Both the position numbers and the translations under genes were made by a program. Positions 46,191-56,480 of a DNA stretch of 64,000 nucleotides are shown piece by piece. Within the stretch, counting starts at the first letter, position 1. Every line of letters begins with the position of its first letter. The notes under the pieces were generated by a model. That model made no database searches. It saw only the letters and a list, made by a program, of their open reading frames with translations, and was not told the DNA's origin. Origin of the DNA: Hyposmocoma kahamanoa (taxonomy: Eukaryota > Arthropoda > Insecta > Lepidoptera > Cosmopterigidae); contig NW_020654748.1 in assembly GCF_003589595.1 (NCBI RefSeq), positions 5,823,338 through 5,887,337 of the forward strand, given 5' to 3'.

Positions 46191-46604
46191 TATGGCAGGA
46201 GGTATGTATATAAAATTGATACTGGTCTGTTTATTGCCCCCGGAGCTAACTTTTATTACTCTAGTGCTTCTAATAGGTGTTCCCTACTTTATGATCTGTG
46301 AGTGTTCATATTAATTTATCATTTATTTGCATTGTATACGTATATTATATTCTTATATAAATAAAAGGCAAGCGTTTAAATGCAATCTCACCTATATAAA
46401 TGACGATGTTATGGAAAATAAAGACGGGAAGTGCTTATTCATTCTCATCACGAAAGGCCCAAGTTATAACACGAAATGAATTATTGGAGAATTGCAATGG
46501 ATTCATCTATTATTATAAACATCGCAGCACAAAAATAATAAAACACTAAGTACGATAAAACGCTTTTCAATATCTAGCAAACTAACGTCTTCCTCCTTCA
46601 CCTC
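46191..46604. other. No recognisable gene
   Basis: AT-rich. Nothing was recognised. Confidence 0.5.
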
Positions 46605-46815
46605 TTTAGCTTTCCCACTTTAGCCGGATGCAACCCGGGAAGTGGGCGAACGTTGTCACTCCTTGGGTGCCCGAGGATGGAAGGCGACGGCCGGGACGGG
46701 CGTTGACAGGACGATCTTTATGAGTTTGAGAAGGAGTGATGGGAAATCGCCAAAAACGGAGCAGTTGAGGATTTTGGGGGAGACCTCTGCCCAGCTGCTG
46801 GTTAATAAAAAAAGC
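46605..46815 (+). other. Possible LINE 3'-end relic
   Basis: A GC-richer segment with a 61-codon ORF. It ends 'gagacctctgcccagc' and then 'taataaaaaaa'. A phrase like 'ggcctatgcccagcagtggg' before the tail is common at lepidopteran LINE 3' ends, from memory. The match here is loose. Confidence 0.3.
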
Positions 46816-47200
46816 TCAATAGGTTAATAAAAAAAATTGTCATCGTCCTCTTTTCGTAAATAAGTTTTGCACAGTCGTATACAAACTTAAATGGTTTCTA
46901 CTAAATTTATTGAGATGCGAGCAATTCTATGGTTTCTTTTGATTGGTCGGACACACGGTTTCAGTACTTGCTTAGACTATTCTATTGTAGAACACTTGAT
47001 GTGATACTGCTAGAGTCATAATTTGTCACGCGATCGGTCGCATTTAATTACATGCAGACCTCTCTTTCAAAAAAAAAAACTAGTGATGGCAAAATATTTT
47101 TTTTCAATACGTAGGTATAATCAAGGGTACATAAGGATTGACAGGATGGATTTTGAACCATTCTTATCGTAAACATAAAGTTAAATTTGAGGCTAGATTT
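46816..47200. other. No recognisable gene
   Basis: Nothing was recognised before the small palindrome at 47201. Confidence 0.45.
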
Positions 47201-47282
47201 CCACCAGAGATGTGCGACGTAGCGAAGCAGTGTGCGAGGAAAATATCCACCAATAGGATGCTTAGCGCAGCATCTCTGGTGG
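47201..47282. mobile_element. Short MITE-like element, 82 bp
   Basis: Perfect 12-bp terminal inverted repeats 'ccaccagagatg' / 'catctctggtgg' enclose 58 bp that contain 'gcgaagcagtgtgcgagg'. From memory this resembles a lepidopteran MITE. The target duplication is unclear. Confidence 0.6.
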
Positions 47283-47688
47283 TAAGGCAGCCTAAATGTC
47301 AAGCTTGTCGTGCTTTAGACCTTGAACTTTTTAAAACAAAATCTTTCTTTATTCCTAGACACAGACGGTGTCCATAACGATTTTGGTATTGTAGCGTCAT
47401 AGAGATTCACGATGTCCCTATTGGTAGCTATGTTGTCATCAACAATTAAAAAAAATTCAATAAAAGAATTATTTATTTATTAAAAAAAACCTTCAGTGAC
47501 ATGATACATGTCGGGTGCAGCAATTTATTGTAAATTTGCATGCTATTCTGTATACCATATTCACTGCGTACAAAACGATCGTTAATAATATTACATAAAC
47601 GTATCATTATCATTTCGTACCCATGGTATAATAAAGCCAAATACGATTATACGTCACAAGTGCTTTTACCACATGAAAGTCATTTTTT
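47283..47688. other. No recognisable gene
   Basis: AT-rich. Nothing was recognised. Confidence 0.5.
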
Positions 47689-47835
47689 TTAATTTATTTA
47701 TTTAGGACAACCAACAAGTCATACACTTAATATATACAATTATGATTATACAATTCAAATGGAGCAAAGCCAAAGCGTTGACTCAATTAAAGGTTGCCAC
47801 AACATGCAAGTGAAACACAGTTAATTATTTATATA
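47689..47835 (-). repeat. Probable LINE or SINE 3' tail
   Basis: On the minus strand a unique-looking 100-bp stretch ends 'ttgttggttgtcctaaataa' in an AAAT-type tail. This kind of end is usual for lepidopteran LINEs. The body was not recognised. Confidence 0.4.
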
Positions 47836-48964
47836 CATACCTATATACAGTTATTAAAGTCATTAAAATAACACGCACTAAGTATTTAAAATAAATTTTA
47901 CATGCTGGTCACATATCACAAACTCGATTTTTTTTCCGAAATAACGTTTGTTCGAAGTTTCATTACACAGGAAACCGAATTATAACGAAACCGTTGTTCC
48001 TTCAGGATATGTTTATCGCAAAGACACGATTAGGTTCGATTAAGTTAGGTTTAAAAGAAAAAACATTTTCCTCTAAAACTTACTTTCGAGGTTATGAAAA
48101 TTCGACCAAACGTTATTTCTGGAAAATATCATTTCAAACTACTGATACATAACCATGCCGGCTGAATGAATTGATAACGAAGAGTGAATAGGCCAATGCA
48201 CGAACATCACTTATTTAGTTTCTTGCTAAATCAGTGATAACGGTGTTTCCCGCACGTCTCCGGGCCCTCAAGGTTATATTCCGACATATGTACGTGAAAT
48301 ATAGGTAACTCTCTACTTAAGCATAAAAAAATATGGACTAATTTCGTTCGTAGAATCATTAAACCTCTCACCTGAAAAGTTATCATTCTGTGGATGTGGT
48401 TTTATTATATCAGCGTGCGATTTTGATGCTCATCGGAACAAGGCACTATACTCTTCGTCAGATATTAATAGGAATGCCTGCGTAATTGTTTAGTAAATCG
48501 TCTTTACGATAACTACCTTTAATGTAGATTGCATTAAAGTTCAATACCTCTTGCTCGCACCAAACAAACCTGTGCCGTTATTTGAGTTATACGAACACTT
48601 ATGGTGTTGTTTTATGATTCATCTCGTATAACCCAACGTAAATAAATGAGGAAAACTTTTTATTATGTGATAAGTTCGAGTTAAAAAGTGAATGCTTTTA
48701 AAGCAGTAAACAAACCAATAAACATAACACAATTCTCTGTGATACTTTATTTCTACCAGCGCGGCAGTCGCGCTGTATGACCGTACGCGCCACATACGAG
48801 CGGGTTGATAGGTGGTTCGTTCGTTGTGACGCTGAAGTGGACTGCACAATATTTATTTCAAACATCTTAGATTGAGACTACCTGCTCTTGCAGGTAAACG
48901 GGTCACTACTACGGATACTTGTCATCCAAGTACGCAGAAGCTGTATTTACGCAAACACTTTATA
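47836..48964. other. No recognisable gene
   Basis: AT-rich, apart from a small GC-richer patch at 48755-48845. No coding or mobile signature was seen. Confidence 0.45.
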
Positions 48965-49160
48965 CCATTAGTACCTATATAGTTTTTGGTTCACTGTAGT
49001 TTAAAGACACTCTGGGGCCCAGATTGTAAATTGCCCTAACCGCACGTTTCTGCAGAACAAAGACTCTATTAATATCGGCGCCATTAACCCAAAGCGAAAT
49101 GCCGTATGTCATGGAAAGGAGTGTCTGGAGAGGGACGGATCGGCAGGTAAAATGAGTGCT
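48965..49160 (-). pseudogene. LINE reverse transcriptase, thumb-region fragment
   Basis: The minus-strand frame reads LLSMTYGISLWVNGADINR, then VFVLQKRAVRAIYNLGPR and VSL, before decaying. In insect non-LTR polymerases the 'YG..LWG' and 'LQK.AVRAI' patterns follow the catalytic motifs. About 60 codons remain, and neither the active site nor the C-terminus is present. The fragment differs from the C-termini at 8746 and 33705 in the region it covers, so family identity cannot be compared. It is a dead relic with no start codon of its own. Confidence 0.65.
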
Positions 49161-49916
49161 GAACAACTGAATTATACTACACTACACTGACCTTAGAGGT
49201 GGGTTTCGTGCTCGCATGTTGTCCTTAGCAGCGCTCTCATTCAACTTCCAGCAGACGTCCTAATTAGTGATCTCCGACAAAGACGGTGCAACGCGTGGCA
49301 ATTCCGTTGGCTCGGTGGCGGTCAAAGGAGACTACCAATCACGACTATGGTCACTTGATTTATCACCAAACAGTGTTTAAGTACATTACAATAGCACAGT
49401 AAAATACAAGCGATATTTCACACACAGCGAAATAGGACTACGCTGAGTGCGTTAAGTCATATAGCGGTGAATCCCACAGAGGTATACAAGCGTCAATGGG
49501 TGATCCAAGGTGAACGCACGTTACCCAGAACGGTTAGTTGTAGACTATCCTGACAATAAGCAGGAGTTCAGTTGCAACAGGGTTAAAAGGATAGCAGTAT
49601 AAATGTTAAAGGAAATGAGGGTAAGTGAATTTAAACTTAGCGCCGTCTACCTTGGTATCGGCGCGAACGTTATTATAATCTAAAGAAGAAAGAAATCGTA
49701 AAATATCGTAGCGCTTTGAGCGCGGTTTTTTTCGAATACAGAAATTAAATCCAATTGATTGGTAACCACCCAGATACCATGCTTTCACGTACATCAATGG
49801 CGAATCAGAATTCTATTTAGTATGTAACAACTTAACACTTAAATTCCTCGAAATAATACAATCGCTCGGTCGCCGCGCGGATGCCGCACGAGCCGCTGCG
49901 TGGACCAAAGACAAGA
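49161..49916. other. No recognisable gene; GC-rich end
   Basis: A minus-strand 63-codon ORF (49606-49797) was not recognised. The sequence becomes CpG-rich from 49860 ('cgctcggtcgccgcgcgg'). Confidence 0.4.
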
Positions 49917-50366
49917 CACGCGCACGCTTCCGTATTGTGTATGTGAAAGTGGCGACGTCAGAAAATGACTTTTCCAAGATAAAACTTTTTTTTAAATTTA
50001 AGTTCGCATTTGACCTTCATCTCACCTGATGGAAAGTGACGATGAGGTCGACGATAGATAAATGCCTTTTGCCATGAAAAGGCCCAAGTTTTAACGTGCA
50101 GTGAATTGGCGCCATAGTACAACCAGGCTGAGGTAAGATTAGATCCAAACGCGAACCCTTTGCAAAGAGTGAGGCAAAAAGATTTGCCTTATCATCTGCA
50201 GTATAGGCCAGCGTGCCGTCCGGCCTCAGCAAAGGTAACATAGATAGGCGACAAAAGTTAGTCAGTGATTTTATATTTAAAGATGTTTTGCTTAAAAAAT
50301 TAATTTGTCAATTTCTGGCGTCGCCATTTTCACTACGCATACACAATATGGAAGCGTGCGCGTGCG
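49917..50366. repeat. Inverted repeat enclosing a LINE fragment
   Basis: The left arm 49917-49969 and right arm 50307-50366 share 'gcgcacgcttcc.tattgtg', 'tggcgacg' and 'cagaaa'. They have several mismatches and a few small indels. A LINE piece lies between them. It may be a foldback element that received a LINE insertion, or an inverted local duplication. Confidence 0.65.
50010..50245 (-). pseudogene. LINE ORF2 fragment with internal deletion
   Basis: The minus-strand frame from 50241 reads LPLLRPDGTLAYTADDKAN and then LFASLFAKGSRLD, the linker between endonuclease and reverse transcriptase in LINE proteins. Within about 35 codons it jumps to SIVDLIVTFHQVR and a stop. The DNA of that end ('ttccatcaggtgagatg') is the 3' end found at 8935-8955. 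The whole polymerase has been deleted in one step. This also links the RPDGTLAYTADDKA linker to the same LINE family as the 8.7-kb and probably the 33.7-kb fragments. Confidence 0.7.
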
Positions 50367-51184
50367 TACGATCGTAGCACCTGATCGAACTGATAAAAAT
50401 TTGATTACTATAGAAAATACGTTATTTTATTTTTTCCTTTGAAAAACTATTTGTATAACGGTTTTTGTAACAACAAACACCGACAACAAATTCGTTTTAG
50501 GGCCGCGCTCGCGCCGCCGACACACCGCCGCCGCGCCGCCAGCACTTTTTTGTCGGCGCGCCGCCGCCGGTTGGTCTATTATCGGCGCTCTGGAGTCTAC
50601 TGGAGGGTCTTAGAGAAGTGGATACGGCACTAACAAATAATTCACCGTTTTTCGTCCAATAAATTTCAAAGATATATATATATATATATATAGAAGATGG
50701 TGTTCATATTTATAAATTTATAAAAATGTGGTCTGCAAGATTGCACCTGTTTGATATTTTTAAATATATAAAAAAATATGACTGAGGTCAAGTGCAAGGG
50801 GTGTTCTTGTATTTGAAGTGGACAACGAAACCACGTTTACACTTAACAACTTTTACAAAAGCACCAACCCTTCTAGGGCTTTAAAGGCTTCCCATAATCC
50901 TGTAAGGAGCTTTGTCAAATCCCAAAAAAATATTTTAATAGCTGTTTCATCGTTTTGAAACCCGCTGTAAAGACCTCAGTGCATTGCAGTGCACTTAAGT
51001 AAGCGTGCTGAAAATTCGGGAACATGTGCGAAGTCACGCTTCTCAACTTAAAGTGTACTTAGCGACGTGTTAAAGCTTTCGTAAGTTTATCACTATGACA
51101 CTAAGGAGTTTTAACCTGTAACCGCTTAACTTCTCATTTCTATTAAAAAGTACACTTTTGTTATATTTGGCATCAGCCAAGTCC
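50367..51184. other. No recognisable gene; GC-rich patch and (TA)n run
   Basis: Bases 50499-50600 are an extreme GC patch made of GCCGCC-type words. A (TA)n run lies at 50672-50692. A 64-codon arginine-rich ORF over the GC patch is most likely composition-driven. Confidence 0.5.
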
Positions 51185-51440
51185 TTTCCAGTCCAGAAGC
51201 TTAAAAATATCCTCCAACGCAGCAGTGAACAGTTTCGGAGATATCAGATCTCCCTGTCTCACGCCTCGTTGCAATTGAATAGGATTAGAGCTCTGATCCT
51301 GTAATCGGGCTGACATATTGGCGTTTCTGTACAGTATTTTAACACCTCGATATACCTATAGCGTACTTGGCACCTTTGGAGAGACTGCAGCACCGCCCAG
51401 GTCTCGATCGAATCAAGAGCTTTCTCATAGTCCACAAACG
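51185..51440 (-). pseudogene. LINE reverse transcriptase, palm fragment
   Basis: On the minus strand the first frame reads YEAFVDYEKALDSIETWAV, then LQSLQRCQV and YIEVLKY. It shifts frame near 51320, and the second frame reads ARLQDQSSNPIQLQRG, then VRQGDLISPKLFTAALED and DWKGLG. FVDYEKA.D is polymerase motif A with its catalytic aspartate, and RGVRQGD.ISP is the next conserved block. The catalytic YADD box has been lost at the 3' truncation. There is a frameshift, so it is inactive. It is probably the same LINE type as 55118-55435, whose fragment covers the region further downstream. It abuts a SINE directly at 51441. Confidence 0.8.
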
Positions 51441-51441
51441 C

Positions 51442-51530
51442 TTCATAGCCCCGCACTAAACAATCACAAATTACATCCAAACTCACGAGAGAAATAAATT
51501 TAGGCCATACAAACAAAAAACCGGCCAGGG
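51442..51530 (-). repeat. SINE-1 body fragment
   Basis: The reverse complement carries 'tgtatggcct', 'tttctctcgtgagtttgg' and 'gtgcggggctatg' as in the 6.6-kb copy. It lacks the tRNA head. It joins the reverse-transcriptase fragment without a spacer. Confidence 0.75.
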
Positions 51531-51601
51531 AAACCAACCCGTATACGTGGCCGTCCAGCATAGCAACAAGGAATGTCTTGTGTATATATATATAACAAAC
51601 T

Positions 51602-51818
51602 GTGAGCATTTAGTACTGTGTTTCGATTTTGAAGGGTAAGGGTACCGGTGAAATTACAAGCACATGAGACTTGCCAACTTAAGTCTCAGGGTGACAGGCG
51701 CAGTGTGAATACTCCTCAGATCTTTGCGATTTAAAGCTCTGAGTGGCACTGCAACTGCTTGTGTTGCTTAACACCAGACACGACTTGTTCGTCCTGTCAC
51801 TTAGTATCATAAAAAAAG
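51602..51818 (+). repeat. Family A repeat, 5'-truncated
   Basis: Starts at 'gtgagcatttagtactg' and is intact to the A-run at the 3' end. Confidence 0.9.
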
Positions 51819-51993
51819 ATACAACGTGTTTATGTGTAAATAAAATGGTTGAGAAGAGATCGCACACAAAACCAGATACTGTCGTAACTAAAAATTGTGG
51901 AATTGAAAAGACACGATTTGAAAGTTCAAAAAATTACTGAAACCATTGAAATATATTCTCGTTTACAAATAAATAACTAAATATTACGTATAA

Positions 51994-52202
51994 GGGTAAT
52001 TTTCTGGTCAGTTTTTTCTACCTAATTTTGGTGGTAATTTTTATTATTTAAGTATTCCAGTAAATTATCGTAAAATGTTAAATAATATTTCAGGATACTG
52101 CACTCCAATATTAAATAATACCTTGTAACAATATTCTTGAATATTTAAATAATAAAAATTGCCACTGAAATGAGATAGAGAAAAGTAACCTGAAAATTAT
52201 CC
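51994..52202. mobile_element. Palindromic MITE, copy 2
   Basis: Same family as 24592-24781. Ends are 'gggtaattttctggtca' and 'acctgaaaattatcc', with 'aatatttcaggatac' in the middle. The inner arms are more symmetrical than in copy 1. Confidence 0.75.
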
Positions 52203-52876
52203 ATAAATAAAAATAATCACATTATTCCCAATAAGGTGCATTCAGTATTTTTTTTTAATTTTTAAATCCTGTTTTCTCAAGTCCACAATTTTGAGTTACG
52301 ACATTATTTGGTTTCATGTGCGAGATGTTGAAGCCGTGCCGATAATATTAAATCAATAAGCCAACGCAGATAAAATGCTGGCAACGTAAATGACATTTTT
52401 CTTGCAGTGCACTCGAGTTGGCGCCTGGCGGTCGACGAAAAAACTTCTTATCAAAATGCAAGAATAAAAAGTTTTCTTTGTAATCATGTCACTATTTCTA
52501 ACATTAAGTTTATAAACTACCCTCGATATTCGTATCATATTCAAATTCAAATTCGTTTATCTCTTTGTGATACACAGGTTACAAAAGGTGTTACAAAAAG
52601 TTCATATGGAATCACTGTTATCCACCTTGTAGTTTACAAAGTTTCATTTTTTTTATATACACACTCATGCAATAATTTGTATATTGTATTCATGCCGTCG
52701 CCGTCCAATAAAATAATTTTAGTTACATTACTAAAATAAACAAAATGTCAAAAATTAAAAAAACATAATAGTAGTTTATGTGACTGTTACATACTTGTTA
52801 CATAATGAAAGACATTAAAATACGAGTGTGGGTTTAAGAAACGAGCCGACAGGCGAATCTTTAATGCCTAATTGTA
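52203..52876. other. No recognisable gene; short 'ttcaaa' repeat at 52544
   Basis: A 110-codon ORF (52407-52739) has no recognisable domain and crosses 'attcaaattcaaattc', a tail-like simple repeat. Probably chance. Confidence 0.4.
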
Positions 52877-52924
52877 TGTAGATAAAGCAGTGTATGTACA
52901 GTTACATACACTGCTTTATCTACA
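52877..52924. other. Perfect 22-bp-arm hairpin with 4-base loop
   Basis: Arms 52877-52898 and 52903-52924 are exact inverted copies containing 'gataaagcagtgtatg', around the loop 'cagt'. Pairing continues imperfectly about 10 bases further out. It could be a foldback element core or a hairpin RNA precursor. The tiny loop and perfect stem argue against a normal animal microRNA. Confidence 0.9.
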
Positions 52925-54369
52925 CACAAATTTTATGCTCTCTGTGATGTGAACCGCATGTTCGACAGGCGGCAAATAAAAAACTTTTCTCACGCATGTC
53001 AGACAACCGTAGTTTTTATTTTTAATTCATAGACAAACTAGAATCGGCCCAACTATCATATCGTTCGATATCAAGTAACGACATTTCATTTCGAATAAAA
53101 CTTCATCTCGACTGAGAATTGAGGTCCAATCAAATTGTTTTGTTTTTCAGTTTGTTGTTCGAAATTTGAATGTAATAATAAAATCAAATTCGATGTTAAT
53201 AGGAAGCAATAATAACATTTTCACAATTATGAAATTTGTTCTAACAAAACAGTTTATCCATAAGCGTAATTTGCGGTTTTTGAACACATTATAGAGGGTT
53301 TATGATATGTGTGTAGATAAGCAATATACAATGTCAATTTTATATGAAGTCGCTAAGGTAAATAAAAACTGTACCTATATATTAACACAGTAAATTCATT
53401 AAGTTACTGTAACATTATGATACATGTATATCTTTTGGCCTTTTCGCTTCGTTCTTCGCGTTTCAAAGAAAATATCAACAATTCTCCATTGTTTATACTT
53501 AACTGATTTTTATGCAAGTTAATTTATGCTCTATTATTTCGATGTGCGAACGTAATGTGCTATAATTCGTTATGTCGCGTCAATAACCATAGAGATTATT
53601 AACTTTTCTCGTTTAGTTTTTCCATTGACCTTATTAATTAAGATAGCAAAAATGCTATATTACAAAAAAAGTTTTAGGATTTCTGCAATTTTGTTTTATA
53701 TAAAACATGGAGCGATGCTTACACTATTGTTATTGTTACTTTTAAAGAAAAGACTAGAATCTTTCAGACTTACAAGTCTAAATGTACTTCAAAACTACTA
53801 GAAAATTACTGCGCTGATAAAATTTGTGCTTTCAACCTGGAAACGTAATGGTTTTTATCAAGAGTTGGTACGAAAAGTCGCGCCTAAAGATACAATCAAA
53901 AAAATTCCATTTCTTAAAAATACTTAATGTATTTTCACGTTCAAATTTGAAATTTAAAAGTTCCTTCAAGTTAAGCTCAGAGTACCTTTTAAGTGATTTG
54001 TTGGAAACATTAATGTTCTTTACGTGGTGCACAAAGCAAAATTATATACAGTTTTAAATTCAACTTTGTGCTGCTTACGTTGACAGCCGATGCGAAATCC
54101 AAAATATCAAGCGTGATATTCTCTTGATTGTACAAACTCATGCATAAAACTGAGTGAACACGTGAAATTCTACTTGTTCTGTTAAGAATACAGTGTGAAT
54201 CCAAATATTTAGTTAGAATTAAAACAGGATTATAATGCTTCTGGGTGTTGAGTCCTACTGGAAGGAGGACAGCTGGTAGGGAATAGTGGAATAGGCCGAT
54301 ACATGTGGCAGCTGCAACGTGCTTAAATTGCTTTAAATTAACCTGAATTCACTTAACTCAAATTATTAT
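52925..54369. other. No recognisable gene
   Basis: AT-rich, with overlapping short ORFs on both strands at 53824-54204. None was recognised. Confidence 0.45.
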
Positions 54370-54440
54370 TTTATTTATTTATTGAACATTGGCTACAGAG
54401 CAATCAGCTTAAAATGGTAACAAAATAATTAAGCAACTCA
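54370..54440 (-). repeat. Probable LINE or SINE 3' tail
   Basis: On the minus strand a short body ends 'gccaatgttcaataaataa' in an AAAT-type tail. The family is not known. Confidence 0.35.
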
Positions 54441-55117
54441 AAATGGAATGTACTTAAACTAAGAATTTATTTGTATCAAAACTATACGTATATATACGTG
54501 TATATATAACTACATAAACCCGCCATTTTTTACTTTTAGTTTTTTTTTACTTAACTCAAAAGTTCGTGTCATTTCAATTATGGACGTTTTATGTGACGAC
54601 ACTAGATAATTCTTACTTTTTACTACAACATATCTTCTTATCGAGGCAATGACAAAAATTAATAAAGTAACAAACCGGTGTTAAATTTCTTTGGCGCAGT
54701 CAGCAGTCACCTCTTGGCCCTATTCGTTGTCTTTAGTATGACTTCGTGGGTACACCTAGTCGGACACCCACTGCACGAGAGTAGGTGAGACTTACTTTGT
54801 GTGCGAGATCCGCAAGCACAGCACAATGGTTTTGCTTGCCATTTCACCATATTGTCTCTACGATGGTTTTAGCATTGTGATGAGAGAATTGGCCGGTTAG
54901 ACTCTGCGTTACCGAGTACAAGCCTTTATCAGGGTACGTTGGACGTTAACGCATAAGCGGGAAGAAACGTCGCTCGGGAAGGCTCCTCTCGAGCACCCCA
55001 ATATAATGCAAAACAATGAAACAACTTCAAAAAATTTTGTGTGAAAGAAACGTGCTAATCTTTAACAATCATAGAAATACTGAGTTATCGAATAAAAATA
55101 TCATCTTCATCATCACG
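54441..55117. other. No recognisable gene; moderately GC-rich 54705-54985
   Basis: The 280-bp GC-richer block ('gagatccgcaagcacagca') may be a decayed mobile element. No match was found elsewhere in the window. Confidence 0.35.
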
Positions 55118-55435
55118 GTCATATATCCCGCCCACCGCCACCTTAACCTCGTGATGCGATTACCCACGTCATCGACTATCATGTTACGTCGAATTTACGT
55201 CGACGTTTGGCTCCGTCGCTCTTTGTGCCACCTTAACTTTTCGCATGTTTTGCTTAGTGAGCGTCCATACTTCCTTTCCGTAGGTAAGGATCGGTAAGAC
55301 ACATTGATTATAGACCTTGGTCTTCAGGCACTGTGGGAGTTTCGACTCAACGACGTCCTCTACGTTACCAAAAGCAGCCCACCCTAAACCGATACGTCTT
55401 TCGATCTCTTAACCTGAGCTTCTTGGTCAAAGGAT
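55118..55435 (-). pseudogene. LINE reverse-transcriptase protein, post-catalytic fragment
   Basis: The minus-strand frame from about 55427 is open for about 70 codons: IERRIGLGWAAFGNVEDVV, then LPQCLKTKVYNQCVLPILTYG and WTLTKQNMRKVKVAQRA. It decays near 55200. A second frame then gives RLRWRWAGYMT at about 55119-55150. The order IERRI.LGWAAFG, LTYG.E.WTLTK, QRA and W.WAGH is that of the segment after the catalytic YADD motif in insect 'endonuclease-reverse transcriptase' LINE proteins. The endonuclease, the palm and the true C-terminus are missing. It is probably related to the palm fragment at 51185-51440, but the two do not overlap in the protein, so this is inference. Confidence 0.8.
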
Positions 55436-55895
55436 AAACTATCATACAAGGATAAAAATATTCACCGTACTATTGTGTATTACTTTGAATAGAATAAAAA
55501 GTTTTGTTATTTTATTATTATCTTTGTATTGCAACGCCACAGTACAAAAATAAGCGAAAAAATAAATGAAAACAAAAGACAAACAAAAAACGTGACAAAC
55601 ATTACAAACAGAATACAATTTTAAATACTGGCACGTGTGCAGCTGTGACGTAGCGTAGGTGCGAAAAAGTATGCCACCAAAGAGTATGACTGATATCAGT
55701 CAATTAAAGCCATAGAGGAGAATAGGTTGTGGTTTACAATTTACCCTAAATTCTAATGTGTGAAAAAAAACCTTTGTTATATTCGTAATTCATATTTTAA
55801 GTAATAGGGTAAGGTTGCGTTAGTCGTACCCCCCAAGAAAAAACCGCTGTAATATTTAAGGTTATTTCAATTAAACAAAATCTTTAGCGTCTACG

Positions 55896-55927
55896 GGATC
55901 TTTATTTATGTAGATAAATAAAGATCC
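55896..55927. other. Perfect hairpin with 14-bp arms
   Basis: 'ggatctttatttat' pairs exactly with its inverse around the loop 'gtag'. It resembles a terminator in form, but has no such meaning in this eukaryotic context. Confidence 0.9.
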
Positions 55928-56284
55928 ATATCAATGTGTTTTAATGAAAATACGGAAAACGTTTATTGAATTAGGTACTGATAAGTTTTTCAAAAAAGCG
56001 CCTTTGGTACGATTTAGGCACCTGGTCGCCTAATTCGTACCACCTATAACCTAAGTCGTACTTCGAATAACATTTCAGTCAGGACGTCATAAACTGTATA
56101 ATACAGTACTAATAAAAAGAGATCATAATAACCATTGACTTACAAACAATAACAATTAAAATCTAGAAACAGGTACGGTGGTAAGGTGGTTAAAATCTAA
56201 TAATTCTTAATATTTTTGAAGGCAGAGAACAATCCCAAAATCTTATGTGTCAGGGAAGACAGAAAACAAGATTTTTAAACTCTT

Positions 56285-56480
56285 TGGAAATAGAATTATA
56301 AATTGTAATGAAATAAAACTATAATATCTTCTGCAATAAAATTATAAATTGTAATGAAATAAAATTGTAAGTAAGTTTTTCTGAAATAAAATTATAAATT
56401 TTAATTAAATAAAATTAAAATTCTCCCGAAATGAACTTACAAATTCCAAAGTAATAAAATTATACATGCTTTGGTAAGTA
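56285..56480 (+). repeat. Degenerate tandem array, roughly 50-bp unit
   Basis: The phrase 'gaaataaaattataaatt' recurs about four times with variable spacers. This is a short, diverged satellite-like array. Confidence 0.7.

Noticed and set aside
50439..50633. Arginine-rich 64-codon ORF as a small basic protein
   Set aside because: The arginine and alanine content follows from GCC/CGC-type GC-rich DNA, and there is no other support.
52877..52924. microRNA precursor
   Set aside because: The stem is perfect and the loop is only four bases, unlike typical animal precursors with mismatches and larger loops. It is kept only as an unexplained hairpin.
55896..55927. Rho-independent-type terminator hairpin
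   Set aside because: The context is eukaryotic, with no gene upstream. The stem is AT-rich and no T-run follows.
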